Positions 34,497 to 45,245 of a stretch of DNA of 64,000 nucleotides are shown piece after piece; within the stretch, counting starts at the first letter, position 1; every line of letters begins with the position of its first letter. Both the position numbers and the translations under genes were made by a program. The stretch is from contig CAWFGG010000011.1 in the NCBI GenBank assembly GCA_963815325.1, forward strand, positions 1 through 64,000. Direction: 5' to 3'. The notes beneath the pieces were generated by a model, which made no database searches, was not told the origin of the DNA, and was given only the letters and a program-made list of their open reading frames with translations. The stretch comes from JABDII01 sp963815325 (GTDB taxonomy: Bacteria > Gemmatimonadota > Gemmatimonadetes > Gemmatimonadales > GWC2-71-9).

Positions 34497-36554
34497 TCAT
34501 TCTGCTGGGCGGATCCGAATGGCTTGGCCGCCGCCCGGCGCGAGCCGTAGGGTCAGTGTCGAGCCCGCGTCGACGGCACGGCTCGAGATCGACATGGGAA
34601 ACGGGTCGTGCAGCCAGTGGGCCCCCTCGCCGTCGGCGTAGATCTCCGCGACGAAGCGCTGTCCCGCGGCAGGAACGAGAGCGGGACCTCGAACGTACGG
34701 GCTTCTTCGTCGGTGATGGCCCCGATGAACCAGTCCGGGCCGCCCCGTTCCTGGCGCGCCACGACCACGTAGTCGCCGATCCGACCCTCGAGCACTCGGG
34801 TCTCTTCCCAATCGACCGCGACATCCTTGATGAACTGGAACGCAGGGTTGCCCTCGTAGTTCTCGGGCAGGTCCGCCGCCATCTGCATCGGCGAATAGAG
34901 CACGACGTAGAGGGCGAGCTGCTTGGCCAGCGTGGTGCGAACCCGCGCCGCCTCAGGCGGGCGTGGCGTGCCGTCGGTCGATGCGATCAGGATGTCGAAC
35001 ACGCCGGGGGTGAAGTCCATCGGCCCTGAGAGCATCCGGGTAAAGAAGAGGATCGTCTCGTGCTCGGGCGGGTTTCCGCCGTCTCCGGCCCAGGCGTTGT
35101 ATTCCTGTCCCCTGGAGCCCTCCCGGGTCATCATGTTGGGATAGGTCCGGCGTTCCCCGGTGTCCTTGATCGGCTCGTGCACGTCGAGCATGATCCCGCG
35201 CCGCGCCGCTTCCTGAATCACCTTCCGCCAGTGCCGCACCATGTACTGGCCATGGTGCGCGTGGCCCTGAGCCGTCTTGTCACCCACGTAGCCGGTCTTG
35301 ATCGCCCTGATCCCAAGCCGCTGGTAGAGATCGAAGGCGTCCTCCAGCTGGCGCTCGTAATTTTCGACCCCCATGGACGTCTCGTTGTGACCGACGAGGG
35401 TCACGCCTTTCTGGCGGGCGTACTTGGCCAGGCCTTCCAAGTCGTAGTCCGGGTAGGGCTTGGTGAACGAGAACGAGTCGGCGTTGGCGATCCAGTCGCC
35501 GTCCCACCCGACGTTCCATCCCTCGACCAGCACCCCGCCGAAGCCGTTGTCAGCCGCGAAGTCGATGAACCGCCGCGTGTTGGCGGTCGTGGCGCCGTGC
35601 CGGGGACCCGAGCTCCAGGTCACCTTGTTGATGTGCATCCCCCACCAGATGCCGACGTATTTCATCGGCTCGATCCAGCTCACGTCGCCGAGCACGTTAG
35701 GCGGGTTCAGGTTCAAGCCGAGGACCGACGGGAACCAGATCGCTGGCACGATCGGCCAGCTGGATGGTCCGCCACGGCGTCACGAACGGGGTCCGGCCGT
35801 ACACCTTGGCCCCGTCCGCCCATGCCGTCAGCGTCACGCGCAGCCTGCGGTCGCGCGAGCTGGTCAGGTTCATCCCCGCATAGTCGACCAGGTTCGCCTC
35901 GTGAATCACGAGGTAGAGCCCGTCGTAGGTCTCCATCGTGAGGGGCGTGTGAACCTCGGGCAGGGTGGTCATCGGCGACGACCCGTACATCAACTCGTAC
36001 CGGTGGGTCGGGTCGTTGGCCGGAATCCACCACGCCCGGGCATCCGTTGCCAGGTAGAACTCGGTGAGCTCGTCCGTGATCACGAACGACTGGAGCGCTG
36101 GCTGCTCGGGAAACTCGTACCGGAAGCCCACACCATCGTCGAAGGCTCGAAACACAACGTCGAAGCGGCGGCCCGGCTGCGTTGCTTCAGCGACCGACAC
36201 CCGCAACTCGTTGTGGTGGTCGCGTACGCGGGCCACCTCGCCCCACGGCTGCTCCCAGGTCTCGTCGACCGTATTCCGTTCGGTCCCGGTGATCGTCAGG
36301 CTGTCGCGGAGGGGCGGAGCGTCACGAAACGCGAAGCCCAGTCGGGAAGGGAGCACGACCTTCCGGCCCCCACGGTCCAGGCTGTAGAGCAACGCACCCG
36401 CCCGAGTCTCGACCGTCACGATGTTCCGGCCGTCGGGCGAGGCAACCCGCACCGGCTCCTGAGCCGACGCGCCGGCCGCAGATGTTGACAGCGCGAGTGC
36501 CGCGAGGATGAACCCCCGGCGACCCCAGCGAGCGAGCCTCCATACCAATTTCAT
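34497..36554 (-). pseudogene. GH97 alpha-glucosidase (SusB-like), two frameshifts
   Basis: ATG at 36554, signal peptide (FILAALALSTSAAGASAQ), then the GH97 N-terminal super-sandwich (VASPDGRNIVTVE, SRLGFAFRDAP). The barrel is in the next frame from about 35745: KYVGIWWGMH, VEGWNVGWDGDW, DVHEPIKDTG and SRGQEYNAWAG carry the conserved glutamates of the inverting SusB-type enzymes. The C-terminus (GQRFVAEIYADGEGAHW, end IRIRPAE) is in a third frame from about 34670. About 680 aa when joined. It would release glucose from maltooligosaccharides in the periplasm. Confidence 0.9.
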
Positions 36555-36607
36555 CCATCCTCCAGTGAGCGCGCTGGCCGTGCGGGACGCGGTTCCGACT
36601 CGCAAGC

Positions 36608-38311
36608 CTACCGCCGTTCGCTCAAGAGCACCAGATCATATGCGGTCGTGAGCGTGACTGCACCGCCCGTCACCCTGGCCGTCATCCCGGAGTAGGAATC
36701 CGTCAGCGCGGTCCCGTCGGGAAACACACCGAAAACGGGGATGGTCTTCCGGCCCTTGCCCTGGTCCATCGCCACGAGCACGCGATCGGAAAAGCCCTGC
36801 CGTTTCGAGCGTGCGGCTGAAGATGTACGGCGCCGCCTGAAGCCGGCGATGCTCGCCCGCCCCGACAGCCGGATGGGCTCGGCGGAACGTGCCCAGCTTC
36901 CGCCAATGCTCCAGAACCTCCGCCGTCGTGCCTCCGCGCTCAAGGTCCGTCCAGTTCATGAACGAACGGAGATTGGCATCGCCCTCGGCACCCGCGACCC
37001 TGAGCGGCCGCGCCAGCTCGTCGCCGTAGTAGATCTGGGCGCCACCCGGCGCGAGCAGCAGGCGAGTGCCGGCACCGTAGGGATCCTGCCGGTCCCGGTC
37101 GTATGGTCCCCCGTCGTCGTGCGAGCTCAGGTAGTTGAGGATCGCGACACCCCGAAGCGCTCCCTCATGGAGAATGGCAGAGTACAGAGAGAACAGGCTG
37201 TCCAGCGACCCGGCGGCGTCCCGCTTGAAGCCGAAATTGATGAGACCGTCGTAGCCGTAGTCGAAGAAGTCCACGGTCCGGTCTCCGAAGTCGAAGTCCC
37301 GTCCGTGGCGCAGCTCGTAGTTGTAGACCTCCCCCACCATGTAGAACGGGAAGGTCGTCCAGGACCTGGTCCGGATGGGCTCGCTTCCAATCCGCGAATG
37401 CCCGCTCGGCCTCTCGCTTCAGCTCCGCGCTGACCGACTCGCCGAAGTGCTTGGAGGTGTCGACCCGGTACCCATCGAAGCCGAACTCGCGCACCCAGTC
37501 GGTGAGCCATTTCATGATGTAGAAGCGCGGGGCGCGGGGATACCCGGTGCGCCGGAAGAACGCGTCGAGTTCACTCAACTCCCGGTCGGCCCTGCCCTCC
37601 CGCCTCCACTTCTCGACCAGCGGTTGGGGCAGCTCGACCGCCTCGTCACGTTCGGTGAGCACGTCCGGGAGGTTGGCCACCAGGGTGCACTCGACCGTGG
37701 TCGCGTAGCTCTGGTAGGTACACCGGGGGCTGGTGCGCACCCAGTCGTCGGGCCACTGCGGGATCGAGCGGCGTGACGGGCCCCGTGTGATTGATGACCG
37801 CGTCCATCAGAACACGGATGCCGCGCCGGTGCGCCGCATCCACCACCGCGACGCAGGTCGTCCTCCGTGCCCAGCGCCGGATCCACCGCGGTCCAGTCGC
37901 GGGTCCAGTAGCCGTGGTAGCCGTAGGTCTTCCCGGTTCCCTCGTCGACGCTCCCGTGGACCTGCTCCACGAACGGGAGTCAGCCAGATGGCGTCCACGC
38001 CCAGGCTGTCGAAGTAGCCCTCGTTGATCTTCCGGAGCAATCCGGCAAGGTCGCCGCCCTGGAAGCTCCGGAGCACGGCACCATCCTGTGCCCGGCCGAG
38101 GGCGAGGTCGTTGGTGGGATCGCCGTTCTCGAACCGGTCGGTGAGCAGGAAGTAGACCGTGGCGCTGTTCCAGAACGCGGCCGGGTCCGCGGCCAGGGCC
38201 GATCGATGCTCTCCTGCTCCGCGGTCGAGCGCCGGGAGGACCGGCATGGCGCGCCGTCGCCGCGCACGCGCCGAGGCCCAGCAGTACTAGGGCACGGAGC
38301 AGCATCTTCAT
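36608..38311 (-). pseudogene. GH13 alpha-amylase lipoprotein, several frameshifts
   Basis: ATG at 38311, lipobox LGAC in LLGLGACAATAR. Barrel parts in different frames: FWNSATVYFLLTDRFENGDPTNDLALGR, GVDAIWLTPV, RRGIRVLMDAVINHTGPVTP, nucleophile Asp in GYRVDTSKHF, acid/base Glu in YMVGEVYNYE, and Asp in NYLSSHDDGGP. The end reads FSDRVLVAMDQGKGRKTIPVFGVFPDGTALTDSYSG and LLSERR. Frames switch near 38240, 37985, 37860, 37760, 37345 and 36800. A surface or periplasmic alpha-amylase in the same operon as GH97 and MFS. Confidence 0.87.
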
Positions 38312-38336
38312 ATTCCGACCACCCTCCGTGGTAATC

Positions 38337-39898
38337 TCATGACGTAACCGTCGCCGCCACATCGTCCCGGTCCTCCACGCGGAGCGTCAGCGCCGCGGCC
38401 AGCACCAGCGACACCGCCCCCGACGAGGAGGGCGTAGATAGCGTGCCCGCCGAAGAAGCGTCCGACGACGAAGCCGAGAATCGCGGCCGCGACGATCTGG
38501 GGAATGACGATGAAGAAATTGAAGACGCCCATGTAGTATCCCATCTTCGACGGCGGCAGAGACCCGGTCAGGATCGCGTACGGCATCGAGAGGATGCTCG
38601 CCCAGGCGATCCCCACACCCACCATGGAGCCCAGCAGGAACCGGGGGTCCGAGATGATGAGGATGGAGCCGAGCCCCACGGCGCCGCAGACGAGGCAGAT
38701 GGCGTGGGCCATCTTCCGGCTGGTGCGCTTTGCGAGCACCGGAATGCCGAACGCCACCACCGCGGCGACACCGTTGTAGGCGCCGAACGCGACACCCACC
38801 CAGTTGGCTCCTTCATTATAGAGCGCCGACGTGGTGTCGGTGGTGCCGTAGATGTGGCTGGTCACCGCCGCGGTGGTGTAGATCCACATGGCGAAGAGGG
38901 CGAACCATGAGAAGAACTGCACCCAGGCCAGCTGCCTCATGGTGTGGGGCATGTCCTGGAAGTCGTTCAGGATGGTGACGAAGCCGTTGTCGTACCGACC
39001 GCCCCGCTGCATGCAGCCCGCTGATGATGAGCAGCACGCCGACGACGCCGATCCCGGCCGACAGGATCATGACCTGATAGATCGCCGCGCTGCGCGAGCC
39101 AGAGACTGAGCGGCCGCGCCCACGACGAGCAGGATCCACCCCAGGCGCAGCTGTCGCGCCCCGTTCAGCGCAAACTCCTCCGCCGTCCGTACTTCTCTGA
39201 CCTGACCCTCCCGCTCCTGGTTATCCTCGAAGGCGGCCATTTCCTCTGGTGAGTACTCCCTCGACTTGATGACCGTCCACAGCACCGCAACGAAGAACAC
39301 GGCGGCGCCGAGATAGAAGGAGAGGCGCACCGAGTCGGGGATCATGTGCGGGGGCGCCTCGTTGGCGCACGCCGAACTGTGTGGTGAGGAGCCAGGGCAG
39401 CGCGGATGCTACCACCGCGCCGGTGCCGATGAAGAAGCTCTGCATCGCGAACCCGGTGGTGCGCTGCTCCGACGGCAGGTTGTCTCCCACGAAGGCGCGG
39501 AACGGCTCCATGGAGATGTTGATCGAGGCGTCCATGATCCACAGCATGCCGGCAGCCACCCAGAGCACCGGAGAATTCGGCATGGCGATGAGGGCCAGCG
39601 AGGCGAGGACGGCACCGACAAGGAAATAGGGCCGGCGGCGGCCCAGGCGGTTCCAGGTGCGGTCGCTGAAGTAGCCCACGATGGGCTGAACCACGAGCCC
39701 GGTCACCGGAGCGGCGATCCACAAGAGCGGAATGTTCTCGACACTGGCACCCAGCGTCTCGAAGATCCGGCTTACGTTTGCGTTCTGCAGGGCGAAACCA
39801 AATTGGATGCCCAGGAATCCGAAACTCATGTTCCAGATCTGCCAGAACGTCAGGCGCGGCTTGGGCCGGATGGCGGGTGCGGTGGCTGGTGATCCCAT
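38337..39898 (-). pseudogene. MFS sugar transporter (maltose-type), several frameshifts
   Basis: Starts MGSPATAPAIRPKPRLTFWQIWNMSFGFLGIQFGFALQNAN, the usual beginning of the bacterial SLC45-like maltose/sucrose permeases; GYFSDRTWNRLGRRRPYFLVGA is the MFS loop 2-3 signature. Later parts: YLGAAVFFVAVLWTVIKSREYSPEEM, FVTILNDFQDMPHTMRQLAWVQFFSWFALFAMWIYTT and ILSMPYAILTGSLPPSKMGYYMGVFNFFIVIPQI. It ends VEDRDDVAATVTS with the stop at 38337-38339. Frames switch near 39360, 39095, 39010 and 38420. 27 nt after malQ. Confidence 0.87.
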
Positions 39899-39925
39899 GG
39901 TGGGCCTGGGCCTCGGCGTTGGAGT

Positions 39926-41836
39926 TTACGGGTTCCGGGCGCGGTGGAGTCGACCGATCGGCGCTTTGATTGCGGGGTCGCTGAATATTTCGTCGAGCAG
40001 CTTCTGCATGGGTCGCTGCCAGTTCGCGCGTTCCGACGATCGCGTGCCGGGCAGGTTGACCCCCCGCCCCTCGAGCCAGAGGTCCTCGAGCCAGGGAACG
40101 ACCAGCGGGCTCTCGGACTGGCCGAGCCATTCCAAGAGTTTGGCAAGGAACTCATGGGGTTGGTCCACCTCGCAATCCAATCGCGTTGCAAGCCGCGTGA
40201 CAGCGCGTGACCGTTCCTCACGCGCACTCGCGACGGCCTCCTCCGCCAGGAGACGGTGACGAACCCGCTCGTCGATGTCCGCGCCTGAGAGCCAGCCCGC
40301 GAAGGTCGGCGTGTCGTGCGTGCCTACCTGCGCCATATCGGTGGCGGTCGGGGGTGCCACGTCCGGGTCTTTCGAGGCCTGGAACTGTGCCAGGTACGTC
40401 CCCCAAATCCGGTGACGCGGAAGCGCTTCGTCGATTTCCGGGGGAACGGTGCCCAGGTTCTCGCCCACCACCTCGCACTCGTTCTGGTGCGACTCTAACG
40501 TCAGGATGGCGAACAGCTCCTCAGCGGGATACGAGACGTAGGTCCCCTGGTGCAACCCAAACCCGTGGGGAATCCAGTAGAGCCTGGTCCAGGCCATGAT
40601 GTGGTCGATCCGGAGCACACCCGCAAGCCACGCCTGGTGGGCGATGGACCCCGCCAGGTAGCGGTGACCCTCGAGGCGCGACGCCTGCGGCAGCACCGGC
40701 GGGAAACCCCAGTCCTGTCCGCTCGGGAAGCCCTGGTCCGGAGGGGCGCCAACGGACATTCCTTGGCCGAAGAGATCCTGCCGGGACCACGGATCGTACC
40801 CGTCCGGGTGGACGCCAACCGCCAGGTCGAGACCTACCCGCATTCCGCCGGCTTCCATGGCATGGCGCAGGTCGTCGAGCTGCCGGCGCACCAGCGACTG
40901 GGCCACGAGATGGAAGCGCTCCTCCTCAGGATCCACATGCTCGGGCTCCAAGGTGCCGGCCCGGGCCAGCGCCGGCCAGTCCCGCCAGTTCCTGCCGAGC
41001 CGGGCCTGGGCGCCGCGGAACCGGGCGTAGCGGAGCAACTCGTGGTCGAGCTCGGAAGAATCCGGCATCGGGTGCCCCGCCAGAGCGCGTCGGACCTCGG
41101 CGTCGGCACGGGTCACGTCGAGAATGTCGCCGGCGGGTGATGGCCGGTGGCCCTCCCCAAGATCCAGAATCAACTCCGACCAAAAGAGACGGCTCACCGG
41201 GGAATAAGGACTTGGCTCGGGATGGTTGGTGTTGAAGGTGGGGAGCAGCGGGAGCACCATGACCAGATCCCCGCCCCGCTCCCTGATCCAGTGGCAGAGG
41301 GCCTCGAGGTCTCGCAGGTCGCCCAGGGAGCGGCTCCGCGCGGAGCGAAGCGCGGCGAGCTCGGTGCCGACTCCCCAGCTCCGATGAGCACCCGGCCGGC
41401 GCCAAGCCACGACGGGCGCCGCGATCACCGTCGCGTTCCGGAGCGTGCCTGAGGCATCGACCGTGAGCCGGTGGTAGCCCAGCGGAAGCGGGCGAGACGC
41501 ACGGAGCTCGGCGCCGTCAGTCTCCAACGGCAGAATCTCGCCGTTCGCGAGGTGTATCTCTGCATGGACCCGACCGGCCGAGGGCACGGTAAGCGGGGGA
41601 AGCGTTCCATCCCAAGCGACCAGGACCGACGGAAGTTTCGCGGTCTTCTCAGCCGCGCGATGGGCGCGGAGCGCGTTCGCCGCATCACCCGGTCGCTCGA
41701 CCGGAGCACCAAGCGCGGCGCAGACGCCGAGCAGTGTTTCCGGCGCCACGATGACGCGCCTACCCAGGCCGTCCGTATAGCGAACATGGACTCCCATGGC
41801 CCGGGCGAGCGAGCGGAGCGTCTTCAGTTCATCCAT
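39926..41836 (-). CDS. malQ: 4-alpha-glucanotransferase (amylomaltase, GH77)
   Basis: 636 aa, cytoplasmic, uninterrupted. GH77 marks: MVLPLLPTFNTNHPEPSPYSPVSRLFW (substrate loop; usual form is P-x-S-P-Y-S-x-x-S), nucleophile Asp in GVLRIDHIMAWTRLYWIP, acid/base Glu in CEVVGENLGTVPPEID, and the third acid in VGTHDTPTFAGWL. It transfers glucan chains between maltooligosaccharides, releasing glucose. VGEN replaces the more common AEDLG, a mild divergence. First gene of the minus-strand set that continues with the MFS transporter. Confidence 0.9.
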   Translation of the reverse strand: MDELKTLRSLARAMGVHVRYTDGLGRRVIVAPETLLGVCAALGAPVERPGDAANALRAHRAAEKTAKLPSVLVAWDGTLPPLTVPSAGRVHAEIHLANGEILPLETDGAELRASRPLPLGYHRLTVDASGTLRNATVIAAPVVAWRRPGAHRSWGVGTELAALRSARSRSLGDLRDLEALCHWIRERGGDLVMVLPLLPTFNTNHPEPSPYSPVSRLFWSELILDLGEGHRPSPAGDILDVTRADAEVRRALAGHPMPDSSELDHELLRYARFRGAQARLGRNWRDWPALARAGTLEPEHVDPEEERFHLVAQSLVRRQLDDLRHAMEAGGMRVGLDLAVGVHPDGYDPWSRQDLFGQGMSVGAPPDQGFPSGQDWGFPPVLPQASRLEGHRYLAGSIAHQAWLAGVLRIDHIMAWTRLYWIPHGFGLHQGTYVSYPAEELFAILTLESHQNECEVVGENLGTVPPEIDEALPRHRIWGTYLAQFQASKDPDVAPPTATDMAQVGTHDTPTFAGWLSGADIDERVRHRLLAEEAVASAREERSRAVTRLATRLDCEVDQPHEFLAKLLEWLGQSESPLVVPWLEDLWLEGRGVNLPGTRSSERANWQRPMQKLLDEIFSDPAIKAPIGRLHRARNP

Positions 41837-42140
41837 GTGCAGATGTACTCATCCGGCCGGAGGGTGCGGCGTGACGGCGCATAAAAAGTCCCGGGGGTCT
41901 GGAGTACGGATCCTGCTGGCGGGGCGGCCGGCCACTGGCCAGGCCGGCGATCGCCCGGCGAAAAGCTAGGGCTACGGACCCCCTTCCGCCAGCGGAGTTT
42001 GCGCGAGCGGGCGGCGGCCGATCGTGCGTAGCGTGCCGAGGTTCGCGCTGGCGCCAGTGGCAGGAGCCCGGCATATTCCGAATCGACGGTGGTTGCACTC
42101 CGGACCGCCACGGCGAGAAGCCGAACGAAAGGAAGGGCGC
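41837..42140. other. 304-nt divergent intergenic interval
   Basis: Lies between the leftward malQ and a rightward lipoprotein gene, so it must hold two promoters. I see no clear -35/-10 pair and no operator-like palindrome. No small gene recognised. Confidence 0.3.
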
Positions 42141-42530
42141 GTGCGTCACGGATCGTGGGTCCTCACGTTGTTGCTGCTACTCGTCGGCTCGGCCTGCGCA
42201 CGCGGCGGCGGCGGCGAAACACCCGAGCCGTCCGGTAGCCTGGCCCGCGTCGAGGTAACCAACAACTACCCGCTCGCCCTCGAAATCTTCGTGATCGGCG
42301 CCGGAACCACCCAACGGCTGGGGTCGGTAGATCCCGGAATGGTCGGCCAATTCGTGATCCCGCAGACGATGATCGGCGGCGGTCAGCTCGAATTTCAGGC
42401 GAAGCCTCCCCCGCGCTCGCCCGCGCGTGAGCAAGCCCGGTCCGGTCCCATGCTGGTCGCGCCCGGCACGATCGTGGATTTCGTGATCACCCCCCGGTTG
42501 TTCAACAGCACGGCCACGGTCAGACCGTAA
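42141..42530 (+). CDS. Hypothetical lipoprotein
   Basis: 129 aa from a GTG at 42141 preceded by AAAGGAAGG. Signal and lipobox: VLTLLLLLVGSACARGGGG. The body RVEVTNNYPLALEIFVIGAGTTQRLGSVDPGMVGQFVIP suggests a small beta-sandwich; the end VAPGTIVDFVITPRLFNSTATVRP is similar to short lipoproteins of unknown role. Convergent with the GH2 gene and opposite in direction to both glucan operons. Confidence 0.65.
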   Translation: MRHGSWVLTLLLLLVGSACARGGGGETPEPSGSLARVEVTNNYPLALEIFVIGAGTTQRLGSVDPGMVGQFVIPQTMIGGGQLEFQAKPPPRSPAREQARSGPMLVAPGTIVDFVITPRLFNSTATVRP

Positions 42531-42627
42531 CCGCCTGACGGGCGCGACGGACAACCGGTTCAGCGCGCCTGTGCTAGGCTCCAAGATCGATCCCTCCACA
42601 TCGTAAGCCCGGCGGGTCGAAGCCGTC

Positions 42628-45240
42628 CTATCGCCGAAACGGCTCCCGCCGCTCCGGCGGCGCGCTGGGTGGAATGCGAGACTTGGGCCGATCGGCGGCG
42701 AGCGACGCCACCACGCGTCCCTCGACCAACAGTGCGGCGCGGAGTCGCGTGCCCGCGAGCGACGCCCCACGGTAGGGCGCGGAGCCCGGCCCGGGCTCCG
42801 AACCATCGGTGGTGTAGCGGATTTCGTACGCCGGTGCTCGGCCCTCCAGCGCTGGCGAAGTGCCCAGAATTCGCACCGAGTCGCCGCGCGGGACGATAGC
42901 GAGCGCATAAACGGCCGCGCGCACCTCGCCGGGCTCTGTCTCCACCAGAATGCTGGCGATGCCGGCGTCGCTCGAGCACGGGTTGGTGCCGACCAACGTG
43001 GCGTCACCCGTGACGCCGAAGGCGACGTTCTCCCACGCGTCCGGCACGACCGTGCCGTTGGCATCTACCAACGATGCGTAGCAGAAGATGCTATCCCTGT
43101 GATCGGGGTCGCGCGGCCGCCCTGACACATCGAACGTGAGGGTCAGGCGGTCAATGGCTCCCGGTGTACGGACCACGTGCCGGGCCGCCTGGCGGCCTGC
43201 GATATATCCCACCGCCTCCAGAGTTCCGGGCCGGAAACCACCCGTCCGGAAAGTGAACGGCGGATGGGCGAGCCGCGTGCTCATGCGGTCCTTGTCGGGG
43301 CCCTTTCGTTCCAGCAGCCGACCGTCCAGGTGGAGGGCGACCTCGTCGCAGTTGCTGAAGACGCGGACCTCGGGATCGGAGGACCGGGTCCAGTGGCTCG
43401 CGATGAAGACCATGGGACCGGAGGCAGCGACCGGCAGCCGTTCGTCCGCGGAGCGTTGGCTCTGGAAGAAGTAGTGCGAAAATTTCGGCAGCCGGAAGAT
43501 GTCCATGCAGCCGGAGGACTCGATGTCGGGTGCGTAGCCCCGGTTGTAGTCGTACATCACCCAGAGGCCGTCGGCGAACGCGACGGTGGCCAGGTTGTCG
43601 TTGTGCGCCTCCTGGAAGTTGGCCGCTTGTTGCAGCTGGGCCCGCTCGCCTTGCCAGCGCAGCTGCCGGCTATTGCTCTCCGCCGGCGTCAGGTCCTGCC
43701 AGGCGCCCTGGTCCAGGCCGGCGTTCATGGCGTAGTATTCCCAGTCGCCGTACTCGCTTACCAGACAGAGGCCGTCCGGCTCATTGCGGCAGCCGCCATG
43801 CTGGCGCGCGTCGATGTGGACGTCGTAGCCGCGCATCCATCCGGCCGTGACGCACTGATCCCCCGGGTATTCCTCGTGCGCAATGGCGTGGGTCCGGGCC
43901 ACGAACTCCGGTGTCATGGCCGACTCGTTGAGCGACACCTCCCACAAAATGACGCACGGATGGTTGCGGTCGCGCCGGATCAGGTCGCGGCAGTTGCGAT
44001 ATTGCAACTCGACGAAGGCGGGGTCCAGGTTGAAATACTGCCAACCGGGAATGCAGTCCATGACCACCAGGCCGAGCTCGTCGCAGGCGTCCATGAAGGC
44101 AGGCGAGTGTGGATAGTGCGACAGGCGCACGTAGTCGAAGCCGGCCTCTTTGATCTTCAGCGCATCGCGGTACTGCGCCGCATCCGACAGGGCATAGCCG
44201 ATGTAGGGATACTCCTGGTGCCGGTTGGTGCCGCGCAGGAACATCCGCTCGCCGTTGATCTGAAAGCCGTCTCGTGTAATGGCGATGCGCCGGATGCCGA
44301 CCCGGATCGTCTCCGCGTCCACCGTGCCGGCGTCGGTCACCACTTCGCAGTCGAGCGTATGGAGGCTGGGCGCGGCGGGGCTCCAGAGCGCCGGCGCGGT
44401 TACCTCCAGCTCCTGCGACACATCGGTGTCGGCATCCGGCGCGAGCATCGTGAGGGTGGACGTGGCAGTGGCGGCTACCGCTCCGCCGGGCGCGCGAAGC
44501 GTCGCGCGCACCCGGAAGCTGCGTGGCGTCGGGTGCGCGTTTCGCACGTGGGTTTGCACCCGCACCGTGGCCGACGCCTGCGAGACGCGCGGGTAGGTCA
44601 CGAACACGCCACCGCTCGCCGGACGATCGGCGAGCAGCGGATCGGTGATGTGCAGCCGGTCCTTCTGAACCAGGTAGACGGGTCGATACAGCCCGTGGTA
44701 CATGTTGAAGTCGAGCTGGGCCATCGGCTTGGGCCCGGTGATCGGATTGTCGCGGTTGTCGAGCCGCACCGCCAGCAGATGGTCGGTGCCGGGCCGCACC
44801 CGCCCGCTCAGGTCGAGCGTGAAGGGCAGATAGCCGCCTTGGTGGCCACCGATACGCTCGCCGTCGAGCCAGACGTCGGCCACGTTCATGGCGCCATCGA
44901 ACCGGAGCAGGACCTGCTGTCCGGCGGCGTCCGGGTCCAAGCGCAGGGTGCGGCGATACCAGCAGACTCCCTGCCACTGGGCCTCCGGCGAGCCCGCCGG
45001 TCCGGTGACCAACGCCTCGATGCGGGCAGTGTGCGGCAGGGTTGCCGGCTGCCAGCCCGCGTCGTCCAGCCGCGTGCTCGTCGCACCGACGGGGTCGTCC
45101 CGCAGGAACTTCCAGCCGGTGTCGAGCCGCGAAACCCGGCGGCCAGGTGCCGTGGTTCGGCCCCGGAGCCAGCGTGGCAACCCGAGCGCTGCAGCAAATC
45201 CCGCCGCCGTTACTCCGCCGACGAAGCTTCTCCGTTTCAT
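42628..45240 (-). CDS. GH2 beta-galactosidase/glucuronidase-like enzyme
   Basis: 870 aa from the ATG at 45240. Tat-like signal (KRRSFVGGVTAAGFAAALGLP). GH2 sugar-binding domain (WYRRTLRLDPDAAG, FDGAMNVADVWLDGERIGGHQGGYLPF), then the barrel: RGTNRHQEYPYIGYALSD, VRLSHYPHSPAFMDACDELGLVVMD, acid/base Glu in WEVSLNESAMTPEF and nucleophile Glu in CLVSEYGDWEYY. A C-terminal segment (YEIRYTTDGSEPGPGSAPY) is an FN3/CHB-HEX-like domain. Uninterrupted, 5 nt after the GH13 gene, last in the susCD operon. A beta-specific enzyme in an alpha-glucan operon is notable. Confidence 0.9.
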   Translation of the reverse strand: MKRRSFVGGVTAAGFAAALGLPRWLRGRTTAPGRRVSRLDTGWKFLRDDPVGATSTRLDDAGWQPATLPHTARIEALVTGPAGSPEAQWQGVCWYRRTLRLDPDAAGQQVLLRFDGAMNVADVWLDGERIGGHQGGYLPFTLDLSGRVRPGTDHLLAVRLDNRDNPITGPKPMAQLDFNMYHGLYRPVYLVQKDRLHITDPLLADRPASGGVFVTYPRVSQASATVRVQTHVRNAHPTPRSFRVRATLRAPGGAVAATATSTLTMLAPDADTDVSQELEVTAPALWSPAAPSLHTLDCEVVTDAGTVDAETIRVGIRRIAITRDGFQINGERMFLRGTNRHQEYPYIGYALSDAAQYRDALKIKEAGFDYVRLSHYPHSPAFMDACDELGLVVMDCIPGWQYFNLDPAFVELQYRNCRDLIRRDRNHPCVILWEVSLNESAMTPEFVARTHAIAHEEYPGDQCVTAGWMRGYDVHIDARQHGGCRNEPDGLCLVSEYGDWEYYAMNAGLDQGAWQDLTPAESNSRQLRWQGERAQLQQAANFQEAHNDNLATVAFADGLWVMYDYNRGYAPDIESSGCMDIFRLPKFSHYFFQSQRSADERLPVAASGPMVFIASHWTRSSDPEVRVFSNCDEVALHLDGRLLERKGPDKDRMSTRLAHPPFTFRTGGFRPGTLEAVGYIAGRQAARHVVRTPGAIDRLTLTFDVSGRPRDPDHRDSIFCYASLVDANGTVVPDAWENVAFGVTGDATLVGTNPCSSDAGIASILVETEPGEVRAAVYALAIVPRGDSVRILGTSPALEGRAPAYEIRYTTDGSEPGPGSAPYRGASLAGTRLRAALLVEGRVVASLAADRPKSRIPPSAPPERREPFRR

Positions 45241-45245
45241 CGAAG

